Assembly (NCBI RefSeq): GCF_015680405.1
Contig: NZ_JADLJS010000024.1
Coordinates: 1-64,000 of the forward strand
Length of the DNA: 64,000 nt
Direction of reading: 5' to 3'
From: Pseudomonas pudica
GTDB lineage: Bacteria > Pseudomonadota > Gammaproteobacteria > Pseudomonadales > Pseudomonadaceae
Below the pieces are notes generated by a model. That model had not been told where the DNA came from. It was given only the letters and a program-made list of their open reading frames with translations, and made no database searches. This document shows positions 15,299-24,244 of the stretch, in pieces (within the stretch, counting starts at the first letter, position 1; every line of letters begins with the position of its first letter). Position numbers and translations under genes: made by a program.

Positions 15299-17152
15299 TC
15301 ATACCGCGGCCACTACCACAGCGCCGAGTACCAGCACTGCGCCAACGGCGATCGAAGCGGTGTACCAGCGCAGCTGGCCGGTCTCGGTCTTGCTCATGGC
15401 GACGTGGCCGCCGCGAGCCAGGCGAGGGATCAGGCCGATGCTGCGGTCAACCGGGTCCTTGCGCAGGATGTGGCTGATCAGCAGGTAAGGTTTGACGAAC
15501 AGCTTGTCGTAGATCCAGTCGAAGCCCCAGGCGGCGAACCACCAGGCCGACAGGACACGGCCGATACCGCTGTTGGCGATGGCGCTGACGAAGCGGCGCT
15601 TGCCCAGGAACAGCAGGGCCGACAGCAGGATACCGGCGATGGCGATGGCGCCCGAAGTGAGCTCCAGCGCGTGCTTGGCTTCGCCACCAGCGTGGCCGGC
15701 GCTTTCAGGCAACACACCTGCCAGCGGCGGGGTGATCCAGGCGCCGACGAAGGTCGACAGCACGATCAGCACGCCCAGCGGCAGCCAGTGGCTGATGCCG
15801 TGGCCAGCGTGGGCTTCGGTCTTGGCTTCGCCGTGGAAGGCGATGAAGATCAGGCGGAAGGTGTACAGCGAGGTCATGAACGCACCGACCAGGCCGGCAT
15901 ACAGCAGGCCGGTGTTGCCACTGGCGAAGGCTTCCCAGAGGATCTCGTCCTTGGAGTAGAAGCCCACGGTCACGATCGGCAGGGCAGCCAGGGCAGCGCC
16001 ACCGACCACGAAGCTGGCGTAGGCCAGCGGCAATTTCTTCCACAGGCCACCCATCTTGAAGATGTCCTGCTCGTGGTGGCAGGCAACGATCACCGCACCG
16101 GAGGCAAGGAACAGCAGGGCCTTGAAGAAGGCGTGGGTCATCAGGTGGAAGATCGCCGCGTCCCAGGCGCCAACGCCCAGGGCCAGGAACATGTAGCCGA
16201 TCTGGCTCATTGTCGAGTAGGCGAGGATACGCTTGATGTCGGTCTGCACCAGCGCGGCGAAGCCGGCCAGTACCAGGGTCACGCCACCGACCACGCCTAC
16301 CAGGTGCAGGATGTCCGGTGCCAGCAGGAACAGGCCGTTGGTACGAGCGATCAGGTACACGCCCGCGGTCACCATGGTTGCCGCGTGGATCAGTGCGGAG
16401 ACCGGAGTTGGGCCGGCCATCGCGTCGGCCAGCCAGGTCTGCAGTGGCAGCTGGGCCGATTTACCGACCGCACCACCCAGCAGCATCAGGGTTGCCAGCA
16501 CCATCCAGGTGTCGCCAGCCTGGAACTTCTGCGGTGCCAGCACCAGCAGTTCCTGCACGTTCAGGGTACCCAGCTGGACGAACAGGATGAACAGGCCGAT
16601 GGCCATGAACACGTCGCCGATGCGGGTGACGATGAATGCCTTGAGTGCCGCGTTACCGTTGTTGCGGTTGCTGTAGTAGAAACCGATCAACAGGTACGAG
16701 CACAGGCCCACGCCTTCCCAGCCAAAGTAGATGAACAGCAGGTTGTCGCCCAGCACCAGGAACAGCATGCTGGCGATGAACAGGTTGGTGTACGCGAAGA
16801 AACGCGAGTAGCCGGCTTCGCCACGCATGTACCAGGAGGCGAACAGGTGGATCAGGAAGCCGACACCGGTGACCACGCCCAGCATGGTGACCGACAGGCC
16901 GTCCAGGTACAGGGTGAAGTTCGGCGCGAAGCCGTCCACCGACATCCACTGCCACAGCAGCTGGCTGTACGCGCCGCCTTCAGGCGGGGCGACGTTGAAT
17001 TGCCAGATGACGTAGGCGGCAACGGCGGCCGAAAGGCCTACCGAGCCGACGCCGATCAGGGCGGAAAGGTTCTCCGAGAACCGCCCGCGCGAGAACGACA
17101 GCAGCAGGAAGCCGACGAGGGGGAAGACGAAAGTCAGGAAGAGAAGGTTCAT
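15299..17152 (-). CDS. nuoL: NADH-quinone oxidoreductase subunit L
   Basis: A 617-residue distal membrane-arm subunit of complex I. It shows the antiporter core (FYFGWEGVGLCSYLLIGFYY, QLPLQTWLADAMAGPTPVSA, YSTMSQIGYMFLALG) and a long C-terminal part that forms the lateral helix along the membrane arm. E. coli NuoL has 613 residues. Its ATG overlaps the nuoK stop by 4 bp, implying translational coupling. Confidence 0.97.
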   Translation of the reverse strand: MNLLFLTFVFPLVGFLLLSFSRGRFSENLSALIGVGSVGLSAAVAAYVIWQFNVAPPEGGAYSQLLWQWMSVDGFAPNFTLYLDGLSVTMLGVVTGVGFLIHLFASWYMRGEAGYSRFFAYTNLFIASMLFLVLGDNLLFIYFGWEGVGLCSYLLIGFYYSNRNNGNAALKAFIVTRIGDVFMAIGLFILFVQLGTLNVQELLVLAPQKFQAGDTWMVLATLMLLGGAVGKSAQLPLQTWLADAMAGPTPVSALIHAATMVTAGVYLIARTNGLFLLAPDILHLVGVVGGVTLVLAGFAALVQTDIKRILAYSTMSQIGYMFLALGVGAWDAAIFHLMTHAFFKALLFLASGAVIVACHHEQDIFKMGGLWKKLPLAYASFVVGGAALAALPIVTVGFYSKDEILWEAFASGNTGLLYAGLVGAFMTSLYTFRLIFIAFHGEAKTEAHAGHGISHWLPLGVLIVLSTFVGAWITPPLAGVLPESAGHAGGEAKHALELTSGAIAIAGILLSALLFLGKRRFVSAIANSGIGRVLSAWWFAAWGFDWIYDKLFVKPYLLISHILRKDPVDRSIGLIPRLARGGHVAMSKTETGQLRWYTASIAVGAVLVLGAVVVAAV

Positions 17153-17457
17153 CCGCGCATCTCACTGGCAGCATCGATGTCGAGAGTGTGGAAGCGGCGA
17201 TACAGCTGCAGCAGGATGGCCAAGCCAATACTGGCTTCGGCGGCTGCCAGGCTGATCACCAGAATGAACATCACCTGGCCGTCGGGCTGGACCCAACGGG
17301 CACCGGCGACGACGAACGCCAGGGCAGAGGCGTTCATCATGACTTCCAGGCTCATGAGCACGAAGAGGATGTTGCGGCGGACCATCAGGCCAACCAGACC
17401 TAAGCAGAACAGGATGCCGGCGACCGCCAGACCATGCTCGAGAGGGATAGCACCCAT
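17149..17457 (-). CDS. nuoK: NADH-quinone oxidoreductase subunit K
   Basis: A 102-residue three-helix membrane subunit (MrpC-like). The helix-2 Glu required for pumping is in LMSLEVMMNASALAFV; LVGLMVRRNILFVLMSLE is the family signature. It begins 3 bp after the nuoJ stop and overlaps nuoL by 4 bp. Confidence 0.97.
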   Translation of the reverse strand: MGAIPLEHGLAVAGILFCLGLVGLMVRRNILFVLMSLEVMMNASALAFVVAGARWVQPDGQVMFILVISLAAAEASIGLAILLQLYRRFHTLDIDAASEMRG

Positions 17458-17460
17458 GAT

Positions 17461-17961
17461 TTACTCCTTCGCCTCGTTGCGGCCCAGGTGGAAGGCGGTG
17501 ACGGCCGCGGCCAGCAGCAGCATCGAAGCCAGTTCGACCACCAGCAGGTAAGGGCCGAACAGGCTGATGCCGACTTCTTTCGGGCCCACGGTGGTACCGC
17601 TGATGCCGGCGCCGCTCGGGGTGACGAACAGCACGTACAGCAGCTCCAGCAGCAGCAGGGCGGCGAGGATCACCGGCCCGGCCCAGATGCCGGGCTTGAG
17701 CCAGCCCCGTTCCTGGGCGACCGAAGCCGGCCCGAGGTTGAGCATCATCACCACGAACACGAACAGCACCATGATGGCGCCGGCGTAGGCGATCACTTCC
17801 AGGGCGCCGGCGAACGGCGCACCCAGGGCGAAGAAGATCATGGCCACGGAAATCAGCGAAATGATCAGGTAAAGCAAGGCGTGCACAGGGTTGGTGCCGG
17901 TCACCACCCGAAGGGTGGAGACCACGGCGATCCCGGATGCGAAGTAGAAAGCGAATTCCAT
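17461..17961 (-). CDS. nuoJ: NADH-quinone oxidoreductase subunit J
   Basis: A 166-residue five-helix membrane subunit near the quinone end of the membrane arm. The conserved helix-3 region AYAGAIMVLFVFVVMMLNLG is present. The length is slightly below that of E. coli NuoJ (184). It lies 10 bp after nuoI and 3 bp before nuoK. Confidence 0.96.
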   Translation of the reverse strand: MEFAFYFASGIAVVSTLRVVTGTNPVHALLYLIISLISVAMIFFALGAPFAGALEVIAYAGAIMVLFVFVVMMLNLGPASVAQERGWLKPGIWAGPVILAALLLLELLYVLFVTPSGAGISGTTVGPKEVGISLFGPYLLVVELASMLLLAAAVTAFHLGRNEAKE

Positions 17962-17971
17962 CTTTCTGTCC

Positions 17972-18520
17972 TTATGGGAGCAAGCTCTTCACGTTGATCG
18001 GCTCGGCTTCGTTCTGCGCAGCGCCCTTCGGCTTGCCAGCGATTGCCATACCCGCAACACGGTAGAAGTTGTAGTCAGGGTTCTTGCCGGGGCCGGAGAT
18101 CAGCAGATCTTCTTTCTCGTACACCAGGTCCTGACGCTTGAACTCGGCCATTTCGAAATCCGGAGTCAGCTGGATCGCGGTGGTCGGGCACGCTTCTTCA
18201 CACAGGCCGCAGAAGATGCAGCGCGAGAAGTTGATGCGGAAGAACTCCGGGTACCAGCGGCCGTCCTCGGTCTCGGCTTTCTGCAGCGAGATGCAGCCGA
18301 CCGGGCAGGCCACCGCGCAGAGGTTGCAGGCTACGCAGCGCTCCTCGCCGTCGGGGTCGCGGGTGAGGACGATGCGGCCGCGGTAGCGCGGCGGCAGGTA
18401 CACGGGTTCTTCGGGATACTGCAGGGTGTCGCGCTTGCGGAACCCGTGGGAGAACACCATTGCCAGGCTGCGCAGCTGGGTGCCGGTGCCCTTAACGATG
18501 TCGCCGATATACTTGAACAT
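17972..18520 (-). CDS. nuoI: NADH-quinone oxidoreductase subunit I (two [4Fe-4S] clusters)
   Basis: A 182-residue ferredoxin-like subunit that carries electrons through clusters N6a and N6b toward the quinone site. Two complete motifs are visible: CVACNLCAVACPVGC and CIFCGLCEEACPTTA. It is 11 bp after nuoH and 10 bp before nuoJ. The C-terminal extension (KNPDYNFYRVAGMAIAGKPK) resembles that of other gammaproteobacterial NuoI proteins. Confidence 0.98.
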   Translation of the reverse strand: MFKYIGDIVKGTGTQLRSLAMVFSHGFRKRDTLQYPEEPVYLPPRYRGRIVLTRDPDGEERCVACNLCAVACPVGCISLQKAETEDGRWYPEFFRINFSRCIFCGLCEEACPTTAIQLTPDFEMAEFKRQDLVYEKEDLLISGPGKNPDYNFYRVAGMAIAGKPKGAAQNEAEPINVKSLLP

Positions 18521-18531
18521 GGGTCAAATCC

Positions 18532-19539
18532 TCACTGGGCCGCGACGGCTGGCGTGTTGTAGAGCACGATCGCAGCGGTCACCAGCAAATTGATCAGGGT
18601 CAGCGGCAGGCAGAACTTCCAGCTGAAGTCCATCACCTGGTCATAGCGTGGGCGCGGGATCGAGGCGCGCAGCAGGATGAACAGCATGATGAAGAACGCG
18701 GTCTTCAGCGCGAACCACAGGAACGACAGTTGCGGCATGATGCCGAACGGGCCGTGCCAGCCACCGAAGAACAGGGTTACCAGCAGCGCCGAGATGAGGA
18801 TGATGCCGATGTATTCACCGACGAAGAACATGCCCCATTTCATGCCGGCATACTCGATGTGGTAGCCGTCGGCCAGTTCCTGCTCCGCTTCTGGCTGGTC
18901 GAACGGGTGACGGTGAGTCACGGCGACGCCAGCGATGAAGAAGGTGCAGAAGCCGAAGAACTGCGGAATGATGAACCACAGGTTCTGGGCCTGGTATTCA
19001 ACGATGTCGCGCATGTTGAACGAACCCACCTGCACCACCACGCCCATCAGCGCCAGGCCCAGGAACACTTCGTACGACACGGTCTGTGCCGAGGCACGCA
19101 AGCTGCCCAGCAGGGCGTACTTGTTGTTCGACGACCAGCCGGCGAACAGCACCGCGTAGACCGACAGGCCGGCCATGGCGAAGAAGAACAGCAGGCCGAT
19201 GTTCAGGTCGGCGACGCCCCAGGTCGGGGTGATCGGGATGACCACGAAGGCGATCAGCAGGGCGCTCATGGCCACTACCGGTGCCAGGGTGAAGATCACG
19301 CGGTCGACGAAGGGCGGGTTCCAGTCTTCCTTGAAGAACATCTTCAGCATGTCGGCAGCGATCTGGAACATGCCGAACGGGCCGACGCGGTTCGGACCGT
19401 AACGGTCCTGCCACCAGCCCAGCAGGCGGCGCTCGACGAAGCTGAGCAGCGCGCCGCAGACCACCACCGCCAGCAGGACCACGATGGCCCGCAGCACGGA
19501 GAGGATCACATCGATCACTTCGGGGGTGAACCAGCTCAT
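18532..19539 (-). CDS. nuoH: NADH-quinone oxidoreductase subunit H
   Basis: A 335-residue membrane subunit that forms much of the quinone-binding chamber at the arm junction. Signature pieces are LLGWWQDRYGPNRVGPFGMF, NNKYALLGSLRASAQTVSYE and HRHPFDQPEAEQELADGYH, with charged residues facing the chamber. It begins inside the last codon of nuoG (4-bp overlap), consistent with translational coupling. Confidence 0.98.
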   Translation of the reverse strand: MSWFTPEVIDVILSVLRAIVVLLAVVVCGALLSFVERRLLGWWQDRYGPNRVGPFGMFQIAADMLKMFFKEDWNPPFVDRVIFTLAPVVAMSALLIAFVVIPITPTWGVADLNIGLLFFFAMAGLSVYAVLFAGWSSNNKYALLGSLRASAQTVSYEVFLGLALMGVVVQVGSFNMRDIVEYQAQNLWFIIPQFFGFCTFFIAGVAVTHRHPFDQPEAEQELADGYHIEYAGMKWGMFFVGEYIGIILISALLVTLFFGGWHGPFGIMPQLSFLWFALKTAFFIMLFILLRASIPRPRYDQVMDFSWKFCLPLTLINLLVTAAIVLYNTPAVAAQ

Positions 19540-22250
19540 TGTGCTGCCTCCTGCAGACCTTCAACGGATGCACCGAAGATGGCAGGCGGAATGCCGGCCA
19601 GGCCTTTCGGCAACGCGACCAGGCCAGCGCCCAGCTCTTCATTGATGCGCAGCGGCAGGCGCAGGGCCACACCGGCCACTTTCAGGCTCAGCAGGGCACC
19701 GTCGTTGACGCCCAGACGGTCGGCTTCGGACTTGGCCAGGGCCACATAGGCTGCCGGGATGCGTTCTTGCACCGGGGCGGCGCGCGAGGAGCTCTCTTCG
19801 CTGCCGAACAGGTGGAAGAACGGCACGGCAGTCCAGGTGCCACGGGCTGGGTTGAAGGCGCCCGGAATGGCGTTGAACCAGTGCAGACGGTCGCCTTGCG
19901 ATTCGATCAGGCGCACGCCCGGGTCACCGGCACGCAGGTGACCGCCGACCTCGTCCTGGAACTTGTTCCAGGCCTGCGGCGAGTTCCAGCCCGGCGACCA
20001 GGCGAACGGAACCTGCTGGCGCGGTTCGGCCGAACCCGAATAGCCTTCCATGGAGAAGGCGAACGCAGTGTCCTTGTCTTGCGGGGTGCGTGGCTCGTGC
20101 ACGCTGATGTTGGCGCGCATGGCGGTACGGCCGGAGTAGCGCAGCGGCTCACGGGCCAGTTTCAAGCCCTTGATGCGGAATGCGGCGCCTGGTGCGGCGT
20201 TGACGATGCCGGCCAGTTGCGGGACGGCTTCGGCGCAGGCGCTGGTGACGTGGTCCAGCTGGGTCCAGTCGACTGGCTTGTTCAGCAGGGTGGCACGCAG
20301 GGCGTGCATCCAGCGCCAGCCTTCGTGGATCTGGATGCTGCTGTCCAGGTACTGCGGGTCGAAGACCTGGAAGAAGCGCTGGGCACGGCCTTCCTGGCTG
20401 ACCAGGGTACCGTCGCCTTCCGCGAACGAGGCGGCCGGCAGCACCAGGTGGGCGCGGTCGACAGTCGGGGTTTTCGAGTGGTCGGCAACGATCACTACCT
20501 TGGCTGCGGCCAGGGCTGCATCGACCTTGGCGGCTGGTACGCGGGTGTACAGGTCGTTTTCCAGCACGACGATGGCATCGGCCTTGCCGCTGATGACCGC
20601 GTCCAGCGCGGCATCGACCGACTCGCCACCGAGCATGGCCAAGCCGAGGCTGTTGGCTTCAGGCACCACCAGGCTCAGCGAGCCGTTCTTCTCGCGCAGT
20701 TTCAGCGCTTTGGCGATGTTGGCGGCGGCTTCGATCAGCGCCGGGTCGGCCAGCGAGGTACCGGCTACGACCAGTGGGCGCTTGGCTGCGACCAGGGCGT
20801 CGGCGATGCGCTGGGCCAGGGCTTTCGCTTCGGCGTCCAGGCCTTCGACGGCAGGGGCGCTCGGGTCGATGGCGTGGGCCACGGCGAAACCGATACGGGC
20901 CAGGTCGGCCGGGGCGGCGTGCACGCATTCTTCGGCGACGTCGTCCAGCTTGGTTTCAGCCAGCGAAGCGATGAACAGCGGGTACAGCGCGTGCTGGCCG
21001 ATGTTCTTCACGGCGGCGTCGAGCCACGGTTGCACCTTCATTGCTTCGGCCATGGCCTCGGCCTTGCCCTTGGTGGCCTGGCGCACGGCCAGGGCAACGC
21101 GGGCAGCGGTCTGGGTCAGGTCTTCACCAAGCACGAACACGGCGTCGTGATCTTCGATGTCGCGCAGGGTCGGGACCGGCAGCGGGCTGTTGTTCAGCAC
21201 GTTCAGGGCCAGGCGCACGCGGGCCAGTTCGCCGGCCTCCATGCCCGAGTAGAAGTACTCGGCACCTACCAGTTCACGCAGGCCGTAGTTGCTTTCCAGG
21301 CTGGCGCGTGGCGAGCCGATACCGACGATGGTACGGCCGCGCAGCAGGTCGGCGGCCTTGTCCAGGGCAGCGTCCAGGCCCAGCTTGGTGCCGTCGGCCA
21401 GGTGTGGCTGGCGCGGGCGATCCTTGCGGTTGACGTAGCCATAGCCGAAGCGGCCGCGGTCGCACAGGAAGTACTGGTTGACCGAACCGTTGAAACGGTT
21501 TTCCACCCGACGCAGTTCGCCGTAGCGCTCGCCCGGGCTGATGTTGCAGCCGCTGGAGCAGCCGTGGCAGATGCTCGGGGCAAACTGCATGTCCCACTTG
21601 CGGTTGTAGCGCTCGGAGTGGGTCTTGTCGGTGAACACGCCGGTCGGGCAGACCTCGGTCAGGTTGCCGGAGAATTCGCTTTCCAGCACGCCGTCTTCGA
21701 CGCGGCCGAAGTACACGTTGTCGTGGGCGCCGTAAACGCCCAGGTCGGTACCACCGGCATAGTCCTTGTAGTAACGCACGCAGCGGTAGCAGGCGATGCA
21801 GCGGTTCATCTCATGGGCGATGAACGGGCCGAGGTCCTGGTTCTGGTGGGTACGCTTGGTGAAACGGTAGCGGCGCTCGTTGTGGCCGGTCATTACCGTC
21901 ATGTCCTGCAGGTGGCAGTGACCGCCTTCCTCGCACACCGGGCAGTCGTGCGGGTGGTTGGTCATCAGCCATTCGACGACGCTGGCGCGGAACGCCTTGG
22001 ACTCTTCATCGTCGATGGAGATCCAGGTGCCGTCGGAGGCAGGGGTCATGCAGGACATGACGATACGACCGCGGGTGTCGTTCTCGTCGGTGTACTGCTT
22101 GACCGCGCACTGCCGGCAGGCACCAACGCTACCAAGCGCCGGGTGCCAGCAGAAATAAGGGATGTCGAGGCCGAGCGACAGACAGGCCTGTAACAGGTTG
22201 TCTGCACCGTTGACTTCGAGCGCTTTGCCGTCTACGTGGATAGTGGCCAT
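19536..22250 (-). CDS. nuoG: NADH-quinone oxidoreductase subunit G
   Basis: A 904-residue peripheral-arm subunit with several Fe-S clusters. The N-terminus binds a [2Fe-2S] cluster (CWHPALGSVGACRQCAVKQY), then comes the His-Cys cluster motif HDCPVCEEGGHC, a [4Fe-4S] ferredoxin pair (CIACYRCVRYYKD ... CPTGV) and the extra N7-type motif CHGCSSGCN. The rest is a molybdopterin-oxidoreductase-like fold without the cofactor role. E. coli NuoG has 908 residues. A 133-bp gap separates it from nuoF, larger than the other gaps in this operon. Confidence 0.97.
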   Translation of the reverse strand: MATIHVDGKALEVNGADNLLQACLSLGLDIPYFCWHPALGSVGACRQCAVKQYTDENDTRGRIVMSCMTPASDGTWISIDDEESKAFRASVVEWLMTNHPHDCPVCEEGGHCHLQDMTVMTGHNERRYRFTKRTHQNQDLGPFIAHEMNRCIACYRCVRYYKDYAGGTDLGVYGAHDNVYFGRVEDGVLESEFSGNLTEVCPTGVFTDKTHSERYNRKWDMQFAPSICHGCSSGCNISPGERYGELRRVENRFNGSVNQYFLCDRGRFGYGYVNRKDRPRQPHLADGTKLGLDAALDKAADLLRGRTIVGIGSPRASLESNYGLRELVGAEYFYSGMEAGELARVRLALNVLNNSPLPVPTLRDIEDHDAVFVLGEDLTQTAARVALAVRQATKGKAEAMAEAMKVQPWLDAAVKNIGQHALYPLFIASLAETKLDDVAEECVHAAPADLARIGFAVAHAIDPSAPAVEGLDAEAKALAQRIADALVAAKRPLVVAGTSLADPALIEAAANIAKALKLREKNGSLSLVVPEANSLGLAMLGGESVDAALDAVISGKADAIVVLENDLYTRVPAAKVDAALAAAKVVIVADHSKTPTVDRAHLVLPAASFAEGDGTLVSQEGRAQRFFQVFDPQYLDSSIQIHEGWRWMHALRATLLNKPVDWTQLDHVTSACAEAVPQLAGIVNAAPGAAFRIKGLKLAREPLRYSGRTAMRANISVHEPRTPQDKDTAFAFSMEGYSGSAEPRQQVPFAWSPGWNSPQAWNKFQDEVGGHLRAGDPGVRLIESQGDRLHWFNAIPGAFNPARGTWTAVPFFHLFGSEESSSRAAPVQERIPAAYVALAKSEADRLGVNDGALLSLKVAGVALRLPLRINEELGAGLVALPKGLAGIPPAIFGASVEGLQEAAQ

Positions 22251-22383
22251 TGTTCAAAGTTCTTCGTTGGCCCGCGTGAGCGGGCGTGGCTAATGGAAAT
22301 CGGTGAGCTTGCGACACGCCACGATTTCTCGGGCCTGCCGGCAAGCTGGCGAGTGGCACGGACCACCCGCCTCAATCATCTTG

Positions 22384-23748
22384 TTATGCGCCGACCACGA
22401 TCGGCTTGGCCAGGTTGGGGCGCAGGGCATCGCCAGCCGCAGCGGGAGCGACACCGGCCTCGAACTCGGACCGGAAGTATTTGATGGCACTGCCCAGCGG
22501 CTCGACGGCACCCGGTGCATGAGCACAGAAGGTACGGCCAGGGCCGAGGAAGTTGACCAGGCCCAGCAGCGTCTCGATGTCTTCGGCGCGGCCCTGACCT
22601 TTTTCCAGTGCGCGCAGCATCTTCACGCTCCACGGCAGGCCGTCACGGCATGGGGTGCACCAGCCGCACGACTCGCGGGCAAAGAACTCTTCCATGTTGC
22701 GCAGCAGCGAAACCATGTTGATGCTGTCGTCCACCGCCATGGCCAGACCGGTACCCATGCGGGTGCCGACCTTGGCGATGCCGCCGGCGTACATCTGCGC
22801 GTCGAGGTGCTCGGGCAGCAGGAAGCCGGTACCGGCGCCGCCTGGCTGCCAGCACTTGAGCTTGAAGCCGTCGCGCATGCCGCCGGCATAATCCTCGAAC
22901 AGTTCGCGGGCGGTCACGCCGAACGGCAATTCCCACAGGCCCGGGTTCTTCACCTTGCCAGAGAAGCCCATAAGCTTGGTGCCGTGGTCTTCGCTGCCTT
23001 CGCGGGCCAGCGACTTGTACCAGTCGTTGCCGTTGGCGACGATGGCCGGGACGTTGCACAGGGTTTCGACGTTGTTCACGCAAGTCGGCTTGCCCCACAC
23101 GCCAACGGCGGCAGGGAAGGGCGGCTTGGAGCGCGGGTTGGCGCGACGGCCTTCCAGCGAGTTGATCAGTGCGGTTTCTTCACCGCAGATGTAGCGGCCG
23201 GCACCGGTGTGCACGAACAGCTCGAAATCGAAACCGCTGCCGAGGATGTTCTTGCCCAGCAGGCCGGCGGCCTTGGCTTCCTCGATGGCGCGGTTGAGGT
23301 TCTTCGCTGCGGTGGTGTATTCGCCACGCAGGAAGATGTAGCCACGGTAGGCCTTCAGGGCGCGGGCGCTGATCAGCATGCCCTCGACCAGCAGATGGGG
23401 CTGTTGCTCCATCAGCATGCGGTCCTTCCAGGTGTTCGGCTCCATTTCGTCCGCATTGCACAGCAGGTAGCGGATGTTCATGGATTCGTCTTTGGGCATC
23501 AGGCCCCACTTCACGCCAGTGGGGAAGCCTGCACCACCGCGGCCCTTGAGGCCGGAGTCCTTGACGCTTTGCACGATGTCGTCGGCCGACATTTGCGCCA
23601 GCGCCTTGCGGGCGGCAGCGTAGCCGTTCTTCGATTCGTACTCGGCAAGCCAGACCGGCTCGCCGTCGTCACGCAGGCGCCAGGTCAGCGGGTGGGTTTC
23701 GGCCGTGCGCGCGATGCGGTTGGCCGGGCCGAAGGAAGTAATGGTCAT
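22384..23748 (-). CDS. nuoF: NADH-quinone oxidoreductase subunit F (NADH/FMN binding)
   Basis: A 454-residue subunit that oxidises NADH through FMN. GRGGAGFPTGVKWGLMPKDE (about 71-90) is the FMN/NADH loop, and ESCGWCTPCRDG supplies three Cys of cluster N3, with a distal Cys in TFCAHAPGA. Length matches E. coli NuoF (445). Its start overlaps the nuoE stop by 4 bp. Confidence 0.97.
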   Translation of the reverse strand: MTITSFGPANRIARTAETHPLTWRLRDDGEPVWLAEYESKNGYAAARKALAQMSADDIVQSVKDSGLKGRGGAGFPTGVKWGLMPKDESMNIRYLLCNADEMEPNTWKDRMLMEQQPHLLVEGMLISARALKAYRGYIFLRGEYTTAAKNLNRAIEEAKAAGLLGKNILGSGFDFELFVHTGAGRYICGEETALINSLEGRRANPRSKPPFPAAVGVWGKPTCVNNVETLCNVPAIVANGNDWYKSLAREGSEDHGTKLMGFSGKVKNPGLWELPFGVTARELFEDYAGGMRDGFKLKCWQPGGAGTGFLLPEHLDAQMYAGGIAKVGTRMGTGLAMAVDDSINMVSLLRNMEEFFARESCGWCTPCRDGLPWSVKMLRALEKGQGRAEDIETLLGLVNFLGPGRTFCAHAPGAVEPLGSAIKYFRSEFEAGVAPAAAGDALRPNLAKPIVVGA

Positions 23749-24242
23749 ACGTAACCCTCCAGCAGTTTGGAAACGCCAGCCGGCTGCACGTCACCGAAAG
23801 TGTCGTCGTCGATCATCAGCGCCGGGGCCTTGTCGCAGTTGCCCAGGCAGCATACCGGCAGCAGGGTGAAGCGCCCGTCGGCGGTGGTCTGGCCCAGGCC
23901 GATGCCCAGTTCGCTCTGGATCTGGCTGACCACGGATTCATGGCCGCCGATGTAGCAGACCATGCTGTCGCACACGCGGATGATGTGGCGGCCGACCGGC
24001 TGACGGAAGATCTGGCTGTAGAAGGTGGCGACACCTTCGACGTCGCTGGCCGGGATGCCCAGTACTTCGCCGATGGCGTGAATGGCGCCGTCCGGCACCC
24101 AGCCACGTTCCTTCTGGACGATCTTCAGGGCTTCGATGGACGCCGCGCGCGGGTCCTCGTAGTGATGCATTTCGTGCTCGATGGCCGAGCGCTCGGTTTC
24201 GCTCAGGGCGAAACGGTCTGTCTGGATAAGCGTGCTGTTCAT
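23745..24242 (-). CDS. nuoE: NADH-quinone oxidoreductase subunit E ([2Fe-2S])
   Basis: A 165-residue thioredoxin-like ferredoxin carrying cluster N1a. The four ligand cysteines are visible in CDSMVCYIGG and CCLGNCDKAPA. It starts 2 bp after nuoCD and overlaps nuoF by 4 bp. Length matches the family (166 in E. coli). Confidence 0.97.
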   Translation of the reverse strand: MNSTLIQTDRFALSETERSAIEHEMHHYEDPRAASIEALKIVQKERGWVPDGAIHAIGEVLGIPASDVEGVATFYSQIFRQPVGRHIIRVCDSMVCYIGGHESVVSQIQSELGIGLGQTTADGRFTLLPVCCLGNCDKAPALMIDDDTFGDVQPAGVSKLLEGYV

Positions 24243-24244
24243 GC

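Noticed and set aside
15125..17551. 808-codon plus-strand frame opposite nuoL and nuoM
   Set aside because: Antisense shadow of two clear membrane subunits; the composition (His, Gln, Asp rich) is that of reversed membrane-protein codons.
19539..22193. 884-codon plus-strand frame opposite nuoG
   Set aside because: Exact antisense shadow of nuoG with no domain pattern or ribosome site.
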